From Cytobacillus gottheilii (GTDB taxonomy: Bacteria > Bacillota > Bacilli > Bacillales > Cytobacillaceae), in NCBI RefSeq assembly GCF_900166665.1, contig NZ_LT800494.1, positions 984,947 through 1,048,946 on the forward strand: DNA of 64,000 nt. Reading direction: 5' to 3'. The stretch's first letter is position 1, and every line of letters starts with the position of its first letter. Below, piece after piece: positions 1 through 7,705 of this stretch. Made by a program: the position numbers and the translations under genes. Below the pieces are notes generated by a model. The model was not told where the DNA came from and made no database searches. It saw only the letters and a program-made list of their open reading frames with translations.

Positions 1-21
1 CGAATCCCGTCTTCCGCTCCA
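1..21 (+). tRNA. 3' end of tRNA-Gly (GCC), truncated by the window edge
   Basis: Only the T-arm 3' side and acceptor end are present, ending CTTCCGCTCCA. This matches the 3' end of Bacillus tRNA-Gly(GCC), which also precedes tRNA-Leu in the B. subtilis trnB order. The anticodon lies outside the window, so the identity is inferred. Confidence 0.75.
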
Positions 22-29
22 AGTATTTT

Positions 30-118
30 GCCGGGGTGGCGGAACTGGCAGACGCACAGGACTTAAAATCCTGCGGTAGGTGACTACCGTACCGGTTCGA
101 TTCCGGTCCTCGGCACCA
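30..118 (+). tRNA. tRNA-Leu (TAA)
   Basis: Class II tRNA with a long variable arm. The acceptor GCCGGGG pairs with CCTCGGC (one G-U) and the gene ends in an encoded CCA. The anticodon loop ACTTAAAATC gives TAA. Confidence 0.95.
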
Positions 119-133
119 GTAACATTTTAATAT

Positions 134-210
<77 letters not shown>

Positions 211-217
211 TATATTT

Positions 218-294
218 CGGGGAGTAGCTCAGCTTGGTAGAGCACTTGGTTTGGGACCAAGGGGTCGCAGGTTCGAATCCTGTCTTCCCGACCA
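218..294 (+). tRNA. tRNA-Pro (TGG)
   Basis: Acceptor CGGGGAG pairs with CTTCCCG allowing one G-U pair. The anticodon loop TTTGGGA gives TGG. CCA is encoded. Confidence 0.95.
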
Positions 295-314
295 TTCATT
301 TAAATACCCAATAT

Positions 315-390
315 GGGGCCTTAGCTCAGCTGGGAGAGCGCCTGCCTTGCACGCAGGAGGTCAGCGGTTCGATCCCGCTAGGCTCCACCA
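315..390 (+). tRNA. tRNA-Ala (TGC)
   Basis: Acceptor GGGGCCT pairs with AGGCTCC (one G-U). The anticodon loop CTTGCAC gives TGC. CCA is encoded. Confidence 0.95.
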
Positions 391-414
391 TAAAATATCC
401 TTTATATTTATTTT

Positions 415-491
415 GGCGGTGTAGCTCAGCTGGCTAGAGCGTACGGTTCATACCCGTGAGGTCGGGGGTTCGATCCCCTCCGCCGCTACCA
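415..491 (+). tRNA. tRNA-Met, elongator (CAT)
   Basis: Acceptor GGCGGTG pairs with CGCCGCT imperfectly. The anticodon loop TTCATAC gives CAT and CCA is encoded. The sequence resembles Bacillus elongator tRNA-Met and occupies that position in the trnB order. Confidence 0.9.
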
Positions 492-504
492 AAATAATAT
501 AAAT

Positions 505-581
505 GGACCTTTAGCTCAGTTGGTTAGAGCAGACGGCTCATAACCGTCCGGTCGTAGGTTCGAGTCCTACAAGGTCCACCA
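505..581 (+). tRNA. tRNA-Ile2 (CAT, expected lysidine-modified)
   Basis: The anticodon is CAT, but the body (GGACCTTTAGC... AAGGTCCACCA) matches what I recall of Bacillus tRNA-Ile2, whose wobble C becomes lysidine through TilS and reads AUA. It sits between Met and Ser as in B. subtilis trnB. An automated caller would probably label it Met. Confidence 0.85.
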
Positions 582-593
582 TTTTCGAAATGC

Positions 594-686
594 GGAGGAA
601 TACCCAAGTCCGGCTGAAGGGATCGGTCTTGAAAACCGACAGGCGGGTTAAACCGCGCGGGGGTTCGAATCCCTCTTCCTCCGCCA
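594..686 (+). tRNA. tRNA-Ser (TGA)
   Basis: Class II tRNA with a long variable arm. Acceptor GGAGGAA pairs with TTCCTCC, the anticodon loop CTTGAAA gives TGA, and GCCA is at the 3' end. Confidence 0.95.
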
Positions 687-719
687 TAATTTTATATGTG
701 GCAATACAAGATTTTTAAT

Positions 720-742
720 TATTATTATCGCGGGGTGGAGCA
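720..742 (+). pseudogene. Truncated duplicate of the tRNA-fMet 5' end
   Basis: A 23-bp stretch is repeated exactly at 861-883, where it is the upstream flank plus the first 14 nt of tRNA-fMet. Here it is not followed by the rest of a tRNA. The next bases (741-760) form a hairpin CAACGA-8 nt-TCGTTG. A second hairpin (GCATAA...TTATGC, 840-857) lies just before the intact gene. The 118 bp between the copies match nothing I recognise. Confidence 0.8.
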
Positions 743-869
743 ACGAGCAAAACATCGTTGAAATCACTGCGAGTTGTACCGATTGATCTACTTCTTGAAT
801 TCACTTTCTGAAATCGGGACAGTCATTTGGTAACATTGGGCATAAAAAAAATTATGCAAATATTATTAT

Positions 870-943
<74 letters not shown>

Positions 944-946
944 TTT

Positions 947-1023
947 GGTCCGGTAGTTCAGTTGGTTAGAATGCCTGCCTGTCACGCAGGAGGTCGCGGG
1001 TTCGAGTCCCGTCCGGACCGCCA
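947..1023 (+). tRNA. tRNA-Asp (GTC)
   Basis: Acceptor GGTCCGG pairs with CCGGACC. The anticodon loop CTGTCAC gives GTC. CCA is encoded. Confidence 0.95.
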
Positions 1024-1034
1024 TTTTAAATATA

Positions 1035-1064
1035 GTATGGCTCAGTAGCTCAGTCGGTAGAGCA
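1035..1064 (+). pseudogene. Truncated duplicate of the tRNA-Phe 5' end
   Basis: Thirty bases are identical to 1138-1167, which is the flank plus the first 26 nt of tRNA-Phe. The copy breaks after GAGCA and continues into unrelated sequence. The junction forms a small hairpin (GAGCA-GAT-TGCTC, 1060-1072). Confidence 0.8.
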
Positions 1065-1141
1065 GATTGCTCACATCACTGAATATGCTGCTTAAGCAAA
1101 GGACTTACTATTTAAGAGTTTAGGAAGAAAAATATAAGTAT

Positions 1142-1217
1142 GGCTCAGTAGCTCAGTCGGTAGAGCAAAGGACTGAAAATCCTTGTGTCGGCGGTTCGAT
1201 TCCGTCCTGAGCCACCA
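1142..1217 (+). tRNA. tRNA-Phe (GAA)
   Basis: Acceptor GGCTCAG pairs with CTGAGCC. The anticodon loop CTGAAAA gives GAA. CCA is encoded. Confidence 0.95.
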
Positions 1218-1238
1218 TTTGAATATATTAAAACATAT

Positions 1239-1312
1239 GCGGGTGTAGTTTAGTGGTAAAACCTCAGCCTTCCAAGCTGATGATGAGGGTTCGATTCCCT
1301 TCACCCGCTCCA
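1239..1312 (+). tRNA. tRNA-Gly (TCC)
   Basis: Acceptor GCGGGTG pairs with CACCCGC. The anticodon loop CTTCCAA gives TCC. CCA is encoded. In B. subtilis trnB a tRNA-His precedes this gene; here only 21 bases separate it from tRNA-Phe. Confidence 0.95.
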
Positions 1313-1319
1313 ATTGTAT

Positions 1320-1396
<77 letters not shown>

Positions 1397-1405
1397 TACA
1401 ATTAT

Positions 1406-1480
1406 TCCGCAGTAGCTCAGTGGTAGAGCATTCGGCTGTTAACCGAACGGTCGTAGGTTCGAGTCCTACCTGCGGAGCCA
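1406..1480 (+). tRNA. tRNA-Asn (GTT)
   Basis: Acceptor TCCGCAG pairs with CTGCGGA. The anticodon loop CTGTTAA gives GTT. CCA is encoded. Confidence 0.95.
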
Positions 1481-1483
1481 TAT

Positions 1484-1574
1484 GGGGAAGTACTCAAGAG
1501 GCTGAAGAGGCGCCCCTGCTAAGGGTGTAGGTCGCGTAAGCGGCGCGAGGGTTCAAATCCCTCCTTCTCCGCCA
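1484..1574 (+). tRNA. tRNA-Ser (GCT)
   Basis: Class II tRNA with a long variable arm. Acceptor GGGGAAG pairs with CTTCTCC (one G-U), the anticodon loop CTGCTAA gives GCT, and GCCA is encoded. Confidence 0.95.
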
Positions 1575-1578
1575 TATT

Positions 1579-1650
1579 GGCCCCTTGGTCAAGCGGTTAA
1601 GACACCGCCCTTTCACGGCGGTAACACGGGTTCGAATCCCGTAGGGGTCA
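1579..1650 (+). tRNA. tRNA-Glu (TTC), CCA not encoded
   Basis: Acceptor GGCCCCT pairs with AGGGGTC. The anticodon loop CTTTCAC gives TTC. The DNA after discriminator A1650 reads TAT, so CCA is not encoded. It is the last gene of the array, directly before the terminator. Confidence 0.93.
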
Positions 1651-1659
1651 TATTGTTAT

Positions 1660-1692
1660 AAAAAGCTGTCAACTTATGTTGACAGCTTTTTT
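1660..1692 (+). terminator. Rho-independent terminator of the tRNA array
   Basis: AAAAAGCTGTCAAC, a TTAT loop and GTTGACAGCTTTTTT form a perfect stem with a T run, ten bases after tRNA-Glu. Confidence 0.92.
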
Positions 1693-1719
1693 GTGCGTAA
1701 AGGAAATATAAATAAGGGT

Positions 1720-1917
1720 TCAATCTATATTTTCCTCTTTTTTTACTAGTTTTTGCCCTGGGTTATTTAAATCAATCTCCGACGTTACACCCGTGTATGG
1801 TCCCCTAAACATATCCCCGGTCGCCATTATTTTTCCATCTGGTGCATCAAAGATAGGAATTTTGGTTTGATTTTTATTTGCTTCGTGTAAAAGATATTCT
1901 TCTTCTTGATTGCTCAT
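1720..1917 (-). CDS. Small hypothetical protein (65 aa)
   Basis: Acidic, hydrophilic 65-residue protein rich in E, N and D, without a membrane segment or signal peptide. I do not recognise the family. An AAAGGAG ribosome binding site lies upstream; the ATG at 1917 is preferred over the adjacent TTG at 1920. It stands alone, converging on the tRNA array and divergent from the glycogen operon. A real gene is supported by the ribosome binding site and by the absence of any competing frame. Confidence 0.7.
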   Translation of the reverse strand: MSNQEEEYLLHEANKNQTKIPIFDAPDGKIMATGDMFRGPYTGVTSEIDLNNPGQKLVKKEENID

Positions 1918-2172
1918 CAACGGTCACGCTCCTTTCAATCTCTTCTATTTATTATGTAATGAATAACAAAATTTATCCTCCAAGAAAGGACACCCTTGTA
2001 CGAAACTGACTATTTATAAAAAAGTTCAGTTGCATTTTGATGAAAGCTGCCGAAAAATGCTCTAAATTGTCAAAAAATTATGATAGATAATAGCAAGGGT
2101 TTTGGCGTTTCTTATCGAATACATCTTTTAAGAGGATACGTGACTTAGAAAAAGGCAGAGGTGATAAAAAGC

Positions 2173-4110
2173 ATGAATACAGTATATCCTACCGATTATG
2201 AATTGCATTTGTTTCATGAAGGTACATTGTTTGAAGCCTATAAGCTTTTTGGTTCGCATCTGCTTGAAAGTGAGGAGGGAATTCAAACTAGATTTTGTGT
2301 GTGGGCTCCAAATGCAGCGGAAGTAAGACTAGTGGGGGATTTTAATCATTGGAACGGTGAAAATCATCCGCTTGAAAAGGTAAATAATGAAGGTGTTTGG
2401 TATACCCTTCTTGAAATGAATTTAGAGGGTCAGCTTTACAAATATGAAATTGTTACAAAGGAGGGAAATGTAATATTAAAGTCAGACCCGTACGCATATT
2501 TTTCAGAGCTGCGTCCCAAAACAGCATCAATAGTATACGGGTTAAATGATTATGCATGGAATGATGTGAAATGGCTTCAAAAAAGAGAAAAAAGCAATTC
2601 ACTGGCAAAGCCCATTGTTATTTATGAAGTCCATCTAGGAACTTGGAAAAAGAAAAATGGAAAATATTTAAGTTATCAGGAATTAGCATTAGAACTCATA
2701 CCATATATTAAAGAACATGGTTTTACTCATATTGAAATTTTACCGCTAGTTGAGCATCCGCTCGATATTTCATGGGGATACCAAGGTACAGGTTATTATG
2801 CAGCAACTAGCAGGTATGGGTCGCCTAAAGATTTAATGTATTTCATTGATCAATGTCATCAGCATGATATCGGAGTCATACTGGATTGGGTTCCTGGGCA
2901 CTTCTGTAAAGACGCACATGGTTTATACAGGTTTGATGGTGACAATGTATATGAATATGAAACGGAAGCCGATCGTGAAAATCATGTTTGGGGGACCGCA
3001 AATTTTAATCTTGCTAAAAATGAAGTTCAAAGTTTTTTGATTTCGAATGCTATTTTCTGGCTTGAGAAATATCATATTGACGGATTTCGCGTTGATGCTG
3101 TGTCCAATATTATTTACTGGCCAAATCGCCAGAGAACGGAGGAAAATCCTTTTGGAACAGCATTTTTGCGTAAATTGAATGAACAGGTGGAATTGTACGA
3201 TCCCAGTGTACTAATGATTGCAGAAGATTCAACTGACTGGCCGCAAGTAACCGCTCCAGTTCATTACGGGGGGTTAGGGTTCAGTTATAAGTGGAATATG
3301 GGCTGGATGAATGACGTGCTTTCTTACATGGAAACTCATGCAGCTGATCGAAAGTATAAGCATGAGAAGATGACCTTTTCTCTTATGTACGCTTTCTCGG
3401 AAAATTTTATATTACCTTTTTCACATGATGAGGTCGTGCATGGTAAGAAGTCTTTATTGGATAAAATGCCGGGAGACTATTGGCAGAAGTTTGCACAAAT
3501 GCGGCTGCTTTTGGCTTTTATGTTTGCCCATCCGGGGAAAAAACTTCTATTTATGGGGTTTGAGCTTGCGATGTTTTCAGAATGGAAGGATCAGGAGCAA
3601 TTGGATTGGCATTTGCTGCAATATGATATGCACAAAAAAATGAACGGATATGTGAAAGAGCTTGTTAAATTGTATAAAAGGTCAAAGCAGCTGTACGAGG
3701 TTGAGCATCGTCATGAGGGTTTTGAATGGATTGATGCAGATAATGCTGAGCAATCAATCTTCTCTTTTATTAGAAAAGCTGAGAATCCAGAGGAGTGTTA
3801 TATTGTTGTTTGTAATTTTACAGAGCGATCTTATGAGGATTATTTAATTGGAGTTCCATATGGCGGGGAATATCGTGAAATCTTCAATAGTGATTTGGAG
3901 GATTATGGAGGATCAAATCAAATCAATAAGAAATTGCTCAAGGCCATTGAAGTTTCTTTTCATGGAAAGCAATGGGGTATTCAAATGACAATTCCTCCTT
4001 TTGGGGTTTCCATTTTAAGACATGTAAAAAAAAGAAAGGGGAGAAAAGGAAATGGGAAAGAAAAACTGCGTAGCCATGTTGTTAGCAGGGGGACAGGGGA
4101 GCAGGCTTAA
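2173..4110 (+). CDS. glgB: 1,4-alpha-glucan branching enzyme
   Basis: GH13 glycogen branching enzyme, about 645 aa, which introduces alpha-1,6 branches. The N-terminal CBM48 region ([18 protein letters not shown], about residues 45-62) is followed by the catalytic barrel. GFRVDAVSN carries the nucleophile Asp, IAEDSTDWP the acid/base Glu, and [13 protein letters not shown] the transition-state region. AGAGGTGA directly before AAAAAGCATG supports the ATG at 2173; the in-frame GTG at 2161 lies inside this site. It is the first gene of the glgBCDAP operon, and its end overlaps glgC by 59 bp. I saw no convincing sigma-A promoter upstream. Confidence 0.97.
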   Translation: MNTVYPTDYELHLFHEGTLFEAYKLFGSHLLESEEGIQTRFCVWAPNAAEVRLVGDFNHWNGENHPLEKVNNEGVWYTLLEMNLEGQLYKYEIVTKEGNVILKSDPYAYFSELRPKTASIVYGLNDYAWNDVKWLQKREKSNSLAKPIVIYEVHLGTWKKKNGKYLSYQELALELIPYIKEHGFTHIEILPLVEHPLDISWGYQGTGYYAATSRYGSPKDLMYFIDQCHQHDIGVILDWVPGHFCKDAHGLYRFDGDNVYEYETEADRENHVWGTANFNLAKNEVQSFLISNAIFWLEKYHIDGFRVDAVSNIIYWPNRQRTEENPFGTAFLRKLNEQVELYDPSVLMIAEDSTDWPQVTAPVHYGGLGFSYKWNMGWMNDVLSYMETHAADRKYKHEKMTFSLMYAFSENFILPFSHDEVVHGKKSLLDKMPGDYWQKFAQMRLLLAFMFAHPGKKLLFMGFELAMFSEWKDQEQLDWHLLQYDMHKKMNGYVKELVKLYKRSKQLYEVEHRHEGFEWIDADNAEQSIFSFIRKAENPEECYIVVCNFTERSYEDYLIGVPYGGEYREIFNSDLEDYGGSNQINKKLLKAIEVSFHGKQWGIQMTIPPFGVSILRHVKKRKGRKGNGKEKLRSHVVSRGTGEQA

Positions 4111-5191
4111 TTCATTAACAAAAAACTTGGCAAAGCCGGCTGTCCCTTTTGGAGGAAAATACAGAATTATTGATTTTGCTCTCAGCAACTGTACAAATTC
4201 AGGTATTGATACAGTTGGTGTTTTAACACAATATCAGCCTCTTATTCTGAATTCATACATTGGCATTGGCAGTGCATGGGACTTGGATCGAAAAGATGGC
4301 GGTGTAACCGTTCTGCCGCCGTATAGTGAGTCATCAGAGGTGAAGTGGTATACAGGTACAGCAAGTGCTATTTACCAGAATTTAAATTACTTAGAGCAAT
4401 ATGATCCCGAGTATGTCCTCATTTTATCTGGTGATCACATTTATAAAATGGATTATGATCATATGCTTGAATTTCATAAGAGCAAAGGTGCAGATGCAAC
4501 CATTTCCGTTATTGAAGTCCCATGGCATGAGGCACCTCGATTTGGCATCATGAACACGAATAAAGAAATGAATATTATTGAATTTGATGAAAAGCCTGCG
4601 AATCCCAAAAACAATTTGGCATCAATGGGGATCTATATTTTCAACTGGAATGTTTTAAAAAGATTATTAAGAGAAGATGATCTAAATCATAATTCCAGTC
4701 ATGATTTCGGCAAAGACATCATTCCTCATATGCTTAAGGAGCAATGTAAATTATTTGCCTATCCCTTTAAAGGATATTGGAAGGATGTTGGTACAGTCGA
4801 AAGCCTGTGGGAGGCCAATATGGATCTGCTGGAAGAAAACAGCGAGTTAAACCTTTTTGATTATGATTGGCGGATATACTCTGTTAATTCAAATCATCCT
4901 CCACAATACATTTCACCTGATGCTGCTGTCTCTCAGTCCTTAATCAACGAAGGCTGTGTGATTGAAGGCGATATCCATAAATCTGTTCTATTTCAAGGAG
5001 TCTCTGTCGGCAATGGAACGATCATTAAGGAGTCTGTTGTGATGCCCGGGGCAATTGTAGGCAGAAATGTTTTAATTGAAAAAGCGATTGTACCGCCTGA
5101 TATCGTCATTCCAGATGGTGCAGTAATCAGATCGCTGGATGGCAAGATTGTTCTAGTGACAGAGGATATGCTCGAATTGCTTGCAAACTAA
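4052..5191 (+). CDS. glgC: Glucose-1-phosphate adenylyltransferase, catalytic subunit
   Basis: ADP-glucose pyrophosphorylase (379 aa) makes ADP-glucose from ATP and glucose-1-phosphate for glycogen synthesis. The nucleotidyltransferase signature [20 protein letters not shown] lies near the N-terminus, followed by [29 protein letters not shown] holds the metal-binding Asp. The C-terminus is a left-handed beta-helix of hexapeptide repeats. The ATG lies inside the end of glgB behind an AGAAAAGGAA site, suggesting translational coupling. It pairs with the GlgD subunit encoded next. Confidence 0.97.
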   Translation: MGKKNCVAMLLAGGQGSRLNSLTKNLAKPAVPFGGKYRIIDFALSNCTNSGIDTVGVLTQYQPLILNSYIGIGSAWDLDRKDGGVTVLPPYSESSEVKWYTGTASAIYQNLNYLEQYDPEYVLILSGDHIYKMDYDHMLEFHKSKGADATISVIEVPWHEAPRFGIMNTNKEMNIIEFDEKPANPKNNLASMGIYIFNWNVLKRLLREDDLNHNSSHDFGKDIIPHMLKEQCKLFAYPFKGYWKDVGTVESLWEANMDLLEENSELNLFDYDWRIYSVNSNHPPQYISPDAAVSQSLINEGCVIEGDIHKSVLFQGVSVGNGTIIKESVVMPGAIVGRNVLIEKAIVPPDIVIPDGAVIRSLDGKIVLVTEDMLELLAN

Positions 5192-5225
5192 TCTTATAGG
5201 CAGAACAAAAGAAGGAGGGATTCAT

Positions 5226-6257
5226 GTGAATAATATGTTACTTGGCGTTATTGATGCTACTACCTACCATGATGGGCTTGAGGAGTTATCTCTTCACCGC
5301 TCTTTAGCTGCGATTCCCTTCGCAGGGCGTTACCGTCTAATTGACTTCATTCTTTCAAATATGGTGAACTCAGGAATTGTCAGTGTTGCAATATTCCCCA
5401 AATACCAATATCGTTCTCTTATGGACCATCTGGGGTCAGGAAAGAATTGGGATTTAAACCGTAAACGGGATGGTCTTTTCTTCTTCCCTTCCCCTAATTT
5501 AGACAGTCACAATAATGGCATCGGATCATTTATCCATTTCGCTGCTAATATGGATTACTTTTACAGAAGCAGACAAGAATATGCTCTTATTTCTAACTGC
5601 TTTACAGTCTTTAATATGGACTTTAAGCCCGTTCTTGATCGTCATATCAATACCGGATGTGATATTACAGTCATTTATAAAGAAGAGCAATCATTAGACG
5701 TGTTTTTAGTAAAAAAATCCCTATTAATTGAGCTGATCAATTCAAGAGATGAAACAGGCTACACCTGTATGTGTGACGTTGTGGCAGATCTACAGCAAAA
5801 CAACTATACACTTTGTTCGTATGAATATACAGGATCATTTGTAGCGATTGATTCAATTGAAACTTATTTTCAAGCAAATATGCAGCTCCTGCAGCCTCAA
5901 ACATGGAAAAACCTCTTTTTAAAGGATCAGCCTATTTATACAAAAGTCAAAGATGAACCGCCAACTAGGTATTTATCAGGAAGCTCTGTACGCAATTCCA
6001 TCATTGCGAATGGCTGCCGGATTGAAGGAACGGTAGAAAACAGCATTATTTCCCGCGGTGTTGTCATTGGCAAAGGAACTGTTGTAAAAAACAGCATTAT
6101 TATGCAAAAGTGTGAGATAGGCGAAAACTGTGTATTAGAGAATAGCATTTTAGATAAAGATGTAAAGGTACAACCAAATACCAGCCTGATCGGAACAGAA
6201 GCGAATCCATTTGTCGTCCGAAAAGGTACGGTACAAGGAGCGCTGATGAATTCGTGA
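5226..6257 (+). CDS. glgD: Glucose-1-phosphate adenylyltransferase subunit GlgD
   Basis: GlgC paralogue of 343 aa. The N-terminal glycine-rich nucleotide-binding loop of GlgC is missing (LLGVIDATTYHDGLEELSLH instead), and the [10 protein letters not shown] metal motif is replaced by LISNCFTVFNMD. It is therefore probably a non-catalytic, regulatory partner of GlgC, as known for Bacillus and Geobacillus GlgCD. The C-terminal beta-helix is present. The start is GTG at 5226, five bases after GAAGGAGGGA; a longer frame reading back into glgC lacks a binding site. Its stop overlaps the glgA start. Confidence 0.95.
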   Translation: MNNMLLGVIDATTYHDGLEELSLHRSLAAIPFAGRYRLIDFILSNMVNSGIVSVAIFPKYQYRSLMDHLGSGKNWDLNRKRDGLFFFPSPNLDSHNNGIGSFIHFAANMDYFYRSRQEYALISNCFTVFNMDFKPVLDRHINTGCDITVIYKEEQSLDVFLVKKSLLIELINSRDETGYTCMCDVVADLQQNNYTLCSYEYTGSFVAIDSIETYFQANMQLLQPQTWKNLFLKDQPIYTKVKDEPPTRYLSGSSVRNSIIANGCRIEGTVENSIISRGVVIGKGTVVKNSIIMQKCEIGENCVLENSILDKDVKVQPNTSLIGTEANPFVVRKGTVQGALMNS

Positions 6258-7705
6258 ATGTATTATTTGTCGTGTCAGAGTGTGTGCCTTTTGTAAAATC
6301 AGGAGGCCTTGCCGATGTAGCAGGCTCACTGCCTAATGAATTAATTAAGCAAGGAACAGATGTAAGAGTGATTCTTCCGAAATATGGAATAATCCATCAG
6401 CAGTATAAAGAAAAAATGAGTCCTTTAAAGCAGTTCGAAGTGAAAGTGGGCTGGAGAAACCAATACTGCGGCATAGAACAGTTAGTGATAAAAGATATCA
6501 CCTATTATTTCGTGGATAATGAGTATTATTTTAATAGAGAGCATCTATATGGATATGGTGACGATGGTGAACGGTTTGCTTATTTCAATCAAGCTGTTCT
6601 TGAAAGTTTTGAACACATTGACTTTTTTCCGGATGTTATTCATTGCCATGACTGGCATACCGCGATGATTCCCTATTTACTAAGAGTAAAGCATCAGCAT
6701 AGAAAAGGTTATCAGCATATTAAATCGGTATTTACCATCCATAATCTGCAGTTTCAAGGTATCTTCACTAAAGAGGCTGTTGGCGACTTATTTGAACTAA
6801 ATCAAAAGCATTATAATAGCGATGAACTGGAATTCTACGGCGCTATGAATTTTATGAAAGGCGCTTTAGTGGCAGCGGACTCCATTACGACAGTAAGTGA
6901 AGCGTATAAAGAAGAAATCCAAACTGAATATTACGGAGAAAAGCTGCACGGACTATTAAAGAAAAGAGCTAATAATCTAGAAGGCATTTTAAATGGAATT
7001 GATGATGAATTTTATAACCCTGCAGCAGATCCAGCATTAAAGCAATCTTTTCATGTAAGTGATAGACGTGGGAAGAAAGAAAATAAGCTGGATCTTCAGC
7101 AGAAATTTGGATTGGTAGAAGATATTGAGATCCCTATTATTGCAATGGTTACTAGACTGACAAAGCAAAAGGGTCTAGATCTGATAACCTGTATTTTTCA
7201 TGAATTAATGCAGGAAGATATTCAATTTATTTTGCTGGGCACAGGCGATGAGCCATTCGAGCAGTTTTTCCGGTCGATGGAGGGACAATACCCGCAAAAA
7301 TGTAAGGCTTATATTGGATTTGATGAAAGTATTGCTCATCAGATCTATGCGGGTGCAGATTTATTTCTGATGCCATCTCAATTTGAACCATGTGGACTTG
7401 GTCAAATGATTGCGATGCGATATGGAGCAGTTCCAATTGTACGTGAAACCGGGGGGTTAAAAGATACAGTTCTATCTTATGATCCAGAAACTGGTAAAGG
7501 AAACGGCTTTACGTTTGCCAATTTTAATGCTCATGATATGCTCTATACGATTCGAAGAGCTTTGGGCTTTTTTCAGAATGAAAATGATTTGGACCAAGTG
7601 ATGACCAATGCGATGAAGAAGGATTTTAGCTGGGCGCAGTCTGCTTTTCAATATAATAGATTGTACGCAAGTCTTATTACTAGGAGTGAAACTCATGTTT
7701 TCTGA
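6254..7705 (+). CDS. glgA: Glycogen synthase (ADP-glucose)
   Basis: GT5 starch/glycogen synthase, 483 aa, transferring glucose from ADP-glucose to the growing alpha-1,4 chain. The N-terminal KSGGLADVAGSLP motif (near residue 16) is the ADP-glucose loop. The C-terminal GT-B half contains GADLFLMPSQFEPCGLGQM and a TGGLKDTV segment. The GTG start at 6254 overlaps the glgD stop by 4 bp, with CAAGGAG upstream. Its 3' end overlaps glgP by 11 bp. Confidence 0.97.
   Translation: MNVLFVVSECVPFVKSGGLADVAGSLPNELIKQGTDVRVILPKYGIIHQQYKEKMSPLKQFEVKVGWRNQYCGIEQLVIKDITYYFVDNEYYFNREHLYGYGDDGERFAYFNQAVLESFEHIDFFPDVIHCHDWHTAMIPYLLRVKHQHRKGYQHIKSVFTIHNLQFQGIFTKEAVGDLFELNQKHYNSDELEFYGAMNFMKGALVAADSITTVSEAYKEEIQTEYYGEKLHGLLKKRANNLEGILNGIDDEFYNPAADPALKQSFHVSDRRGKKENKLDLQQKFGLVEDIEIPIIAMVTRLTKQKGLDLITCIFHELMQEDIQFILLGTGDEPFEQFFRSMEGQYPQKCKAYIGFDESIAHQIYAGADLFLMPSQFEPCGLGQMIAMRYGAVPIVRETGGLKDTVLSYDPETGKGNGFTFANFNAHDMLYTIRRALGFFQNENDLDQVMTNAMKKDFSWAQSAFQYNRLYASLITRSETHVF

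Noticed and set aside
5181..5226. Longer N-terminus for GlgD starting at a TTG inside glgC
   Set aside because: The added residues lack family similarity, and the strong GAAGGAGGGA site lies just before the GTG at 5226.
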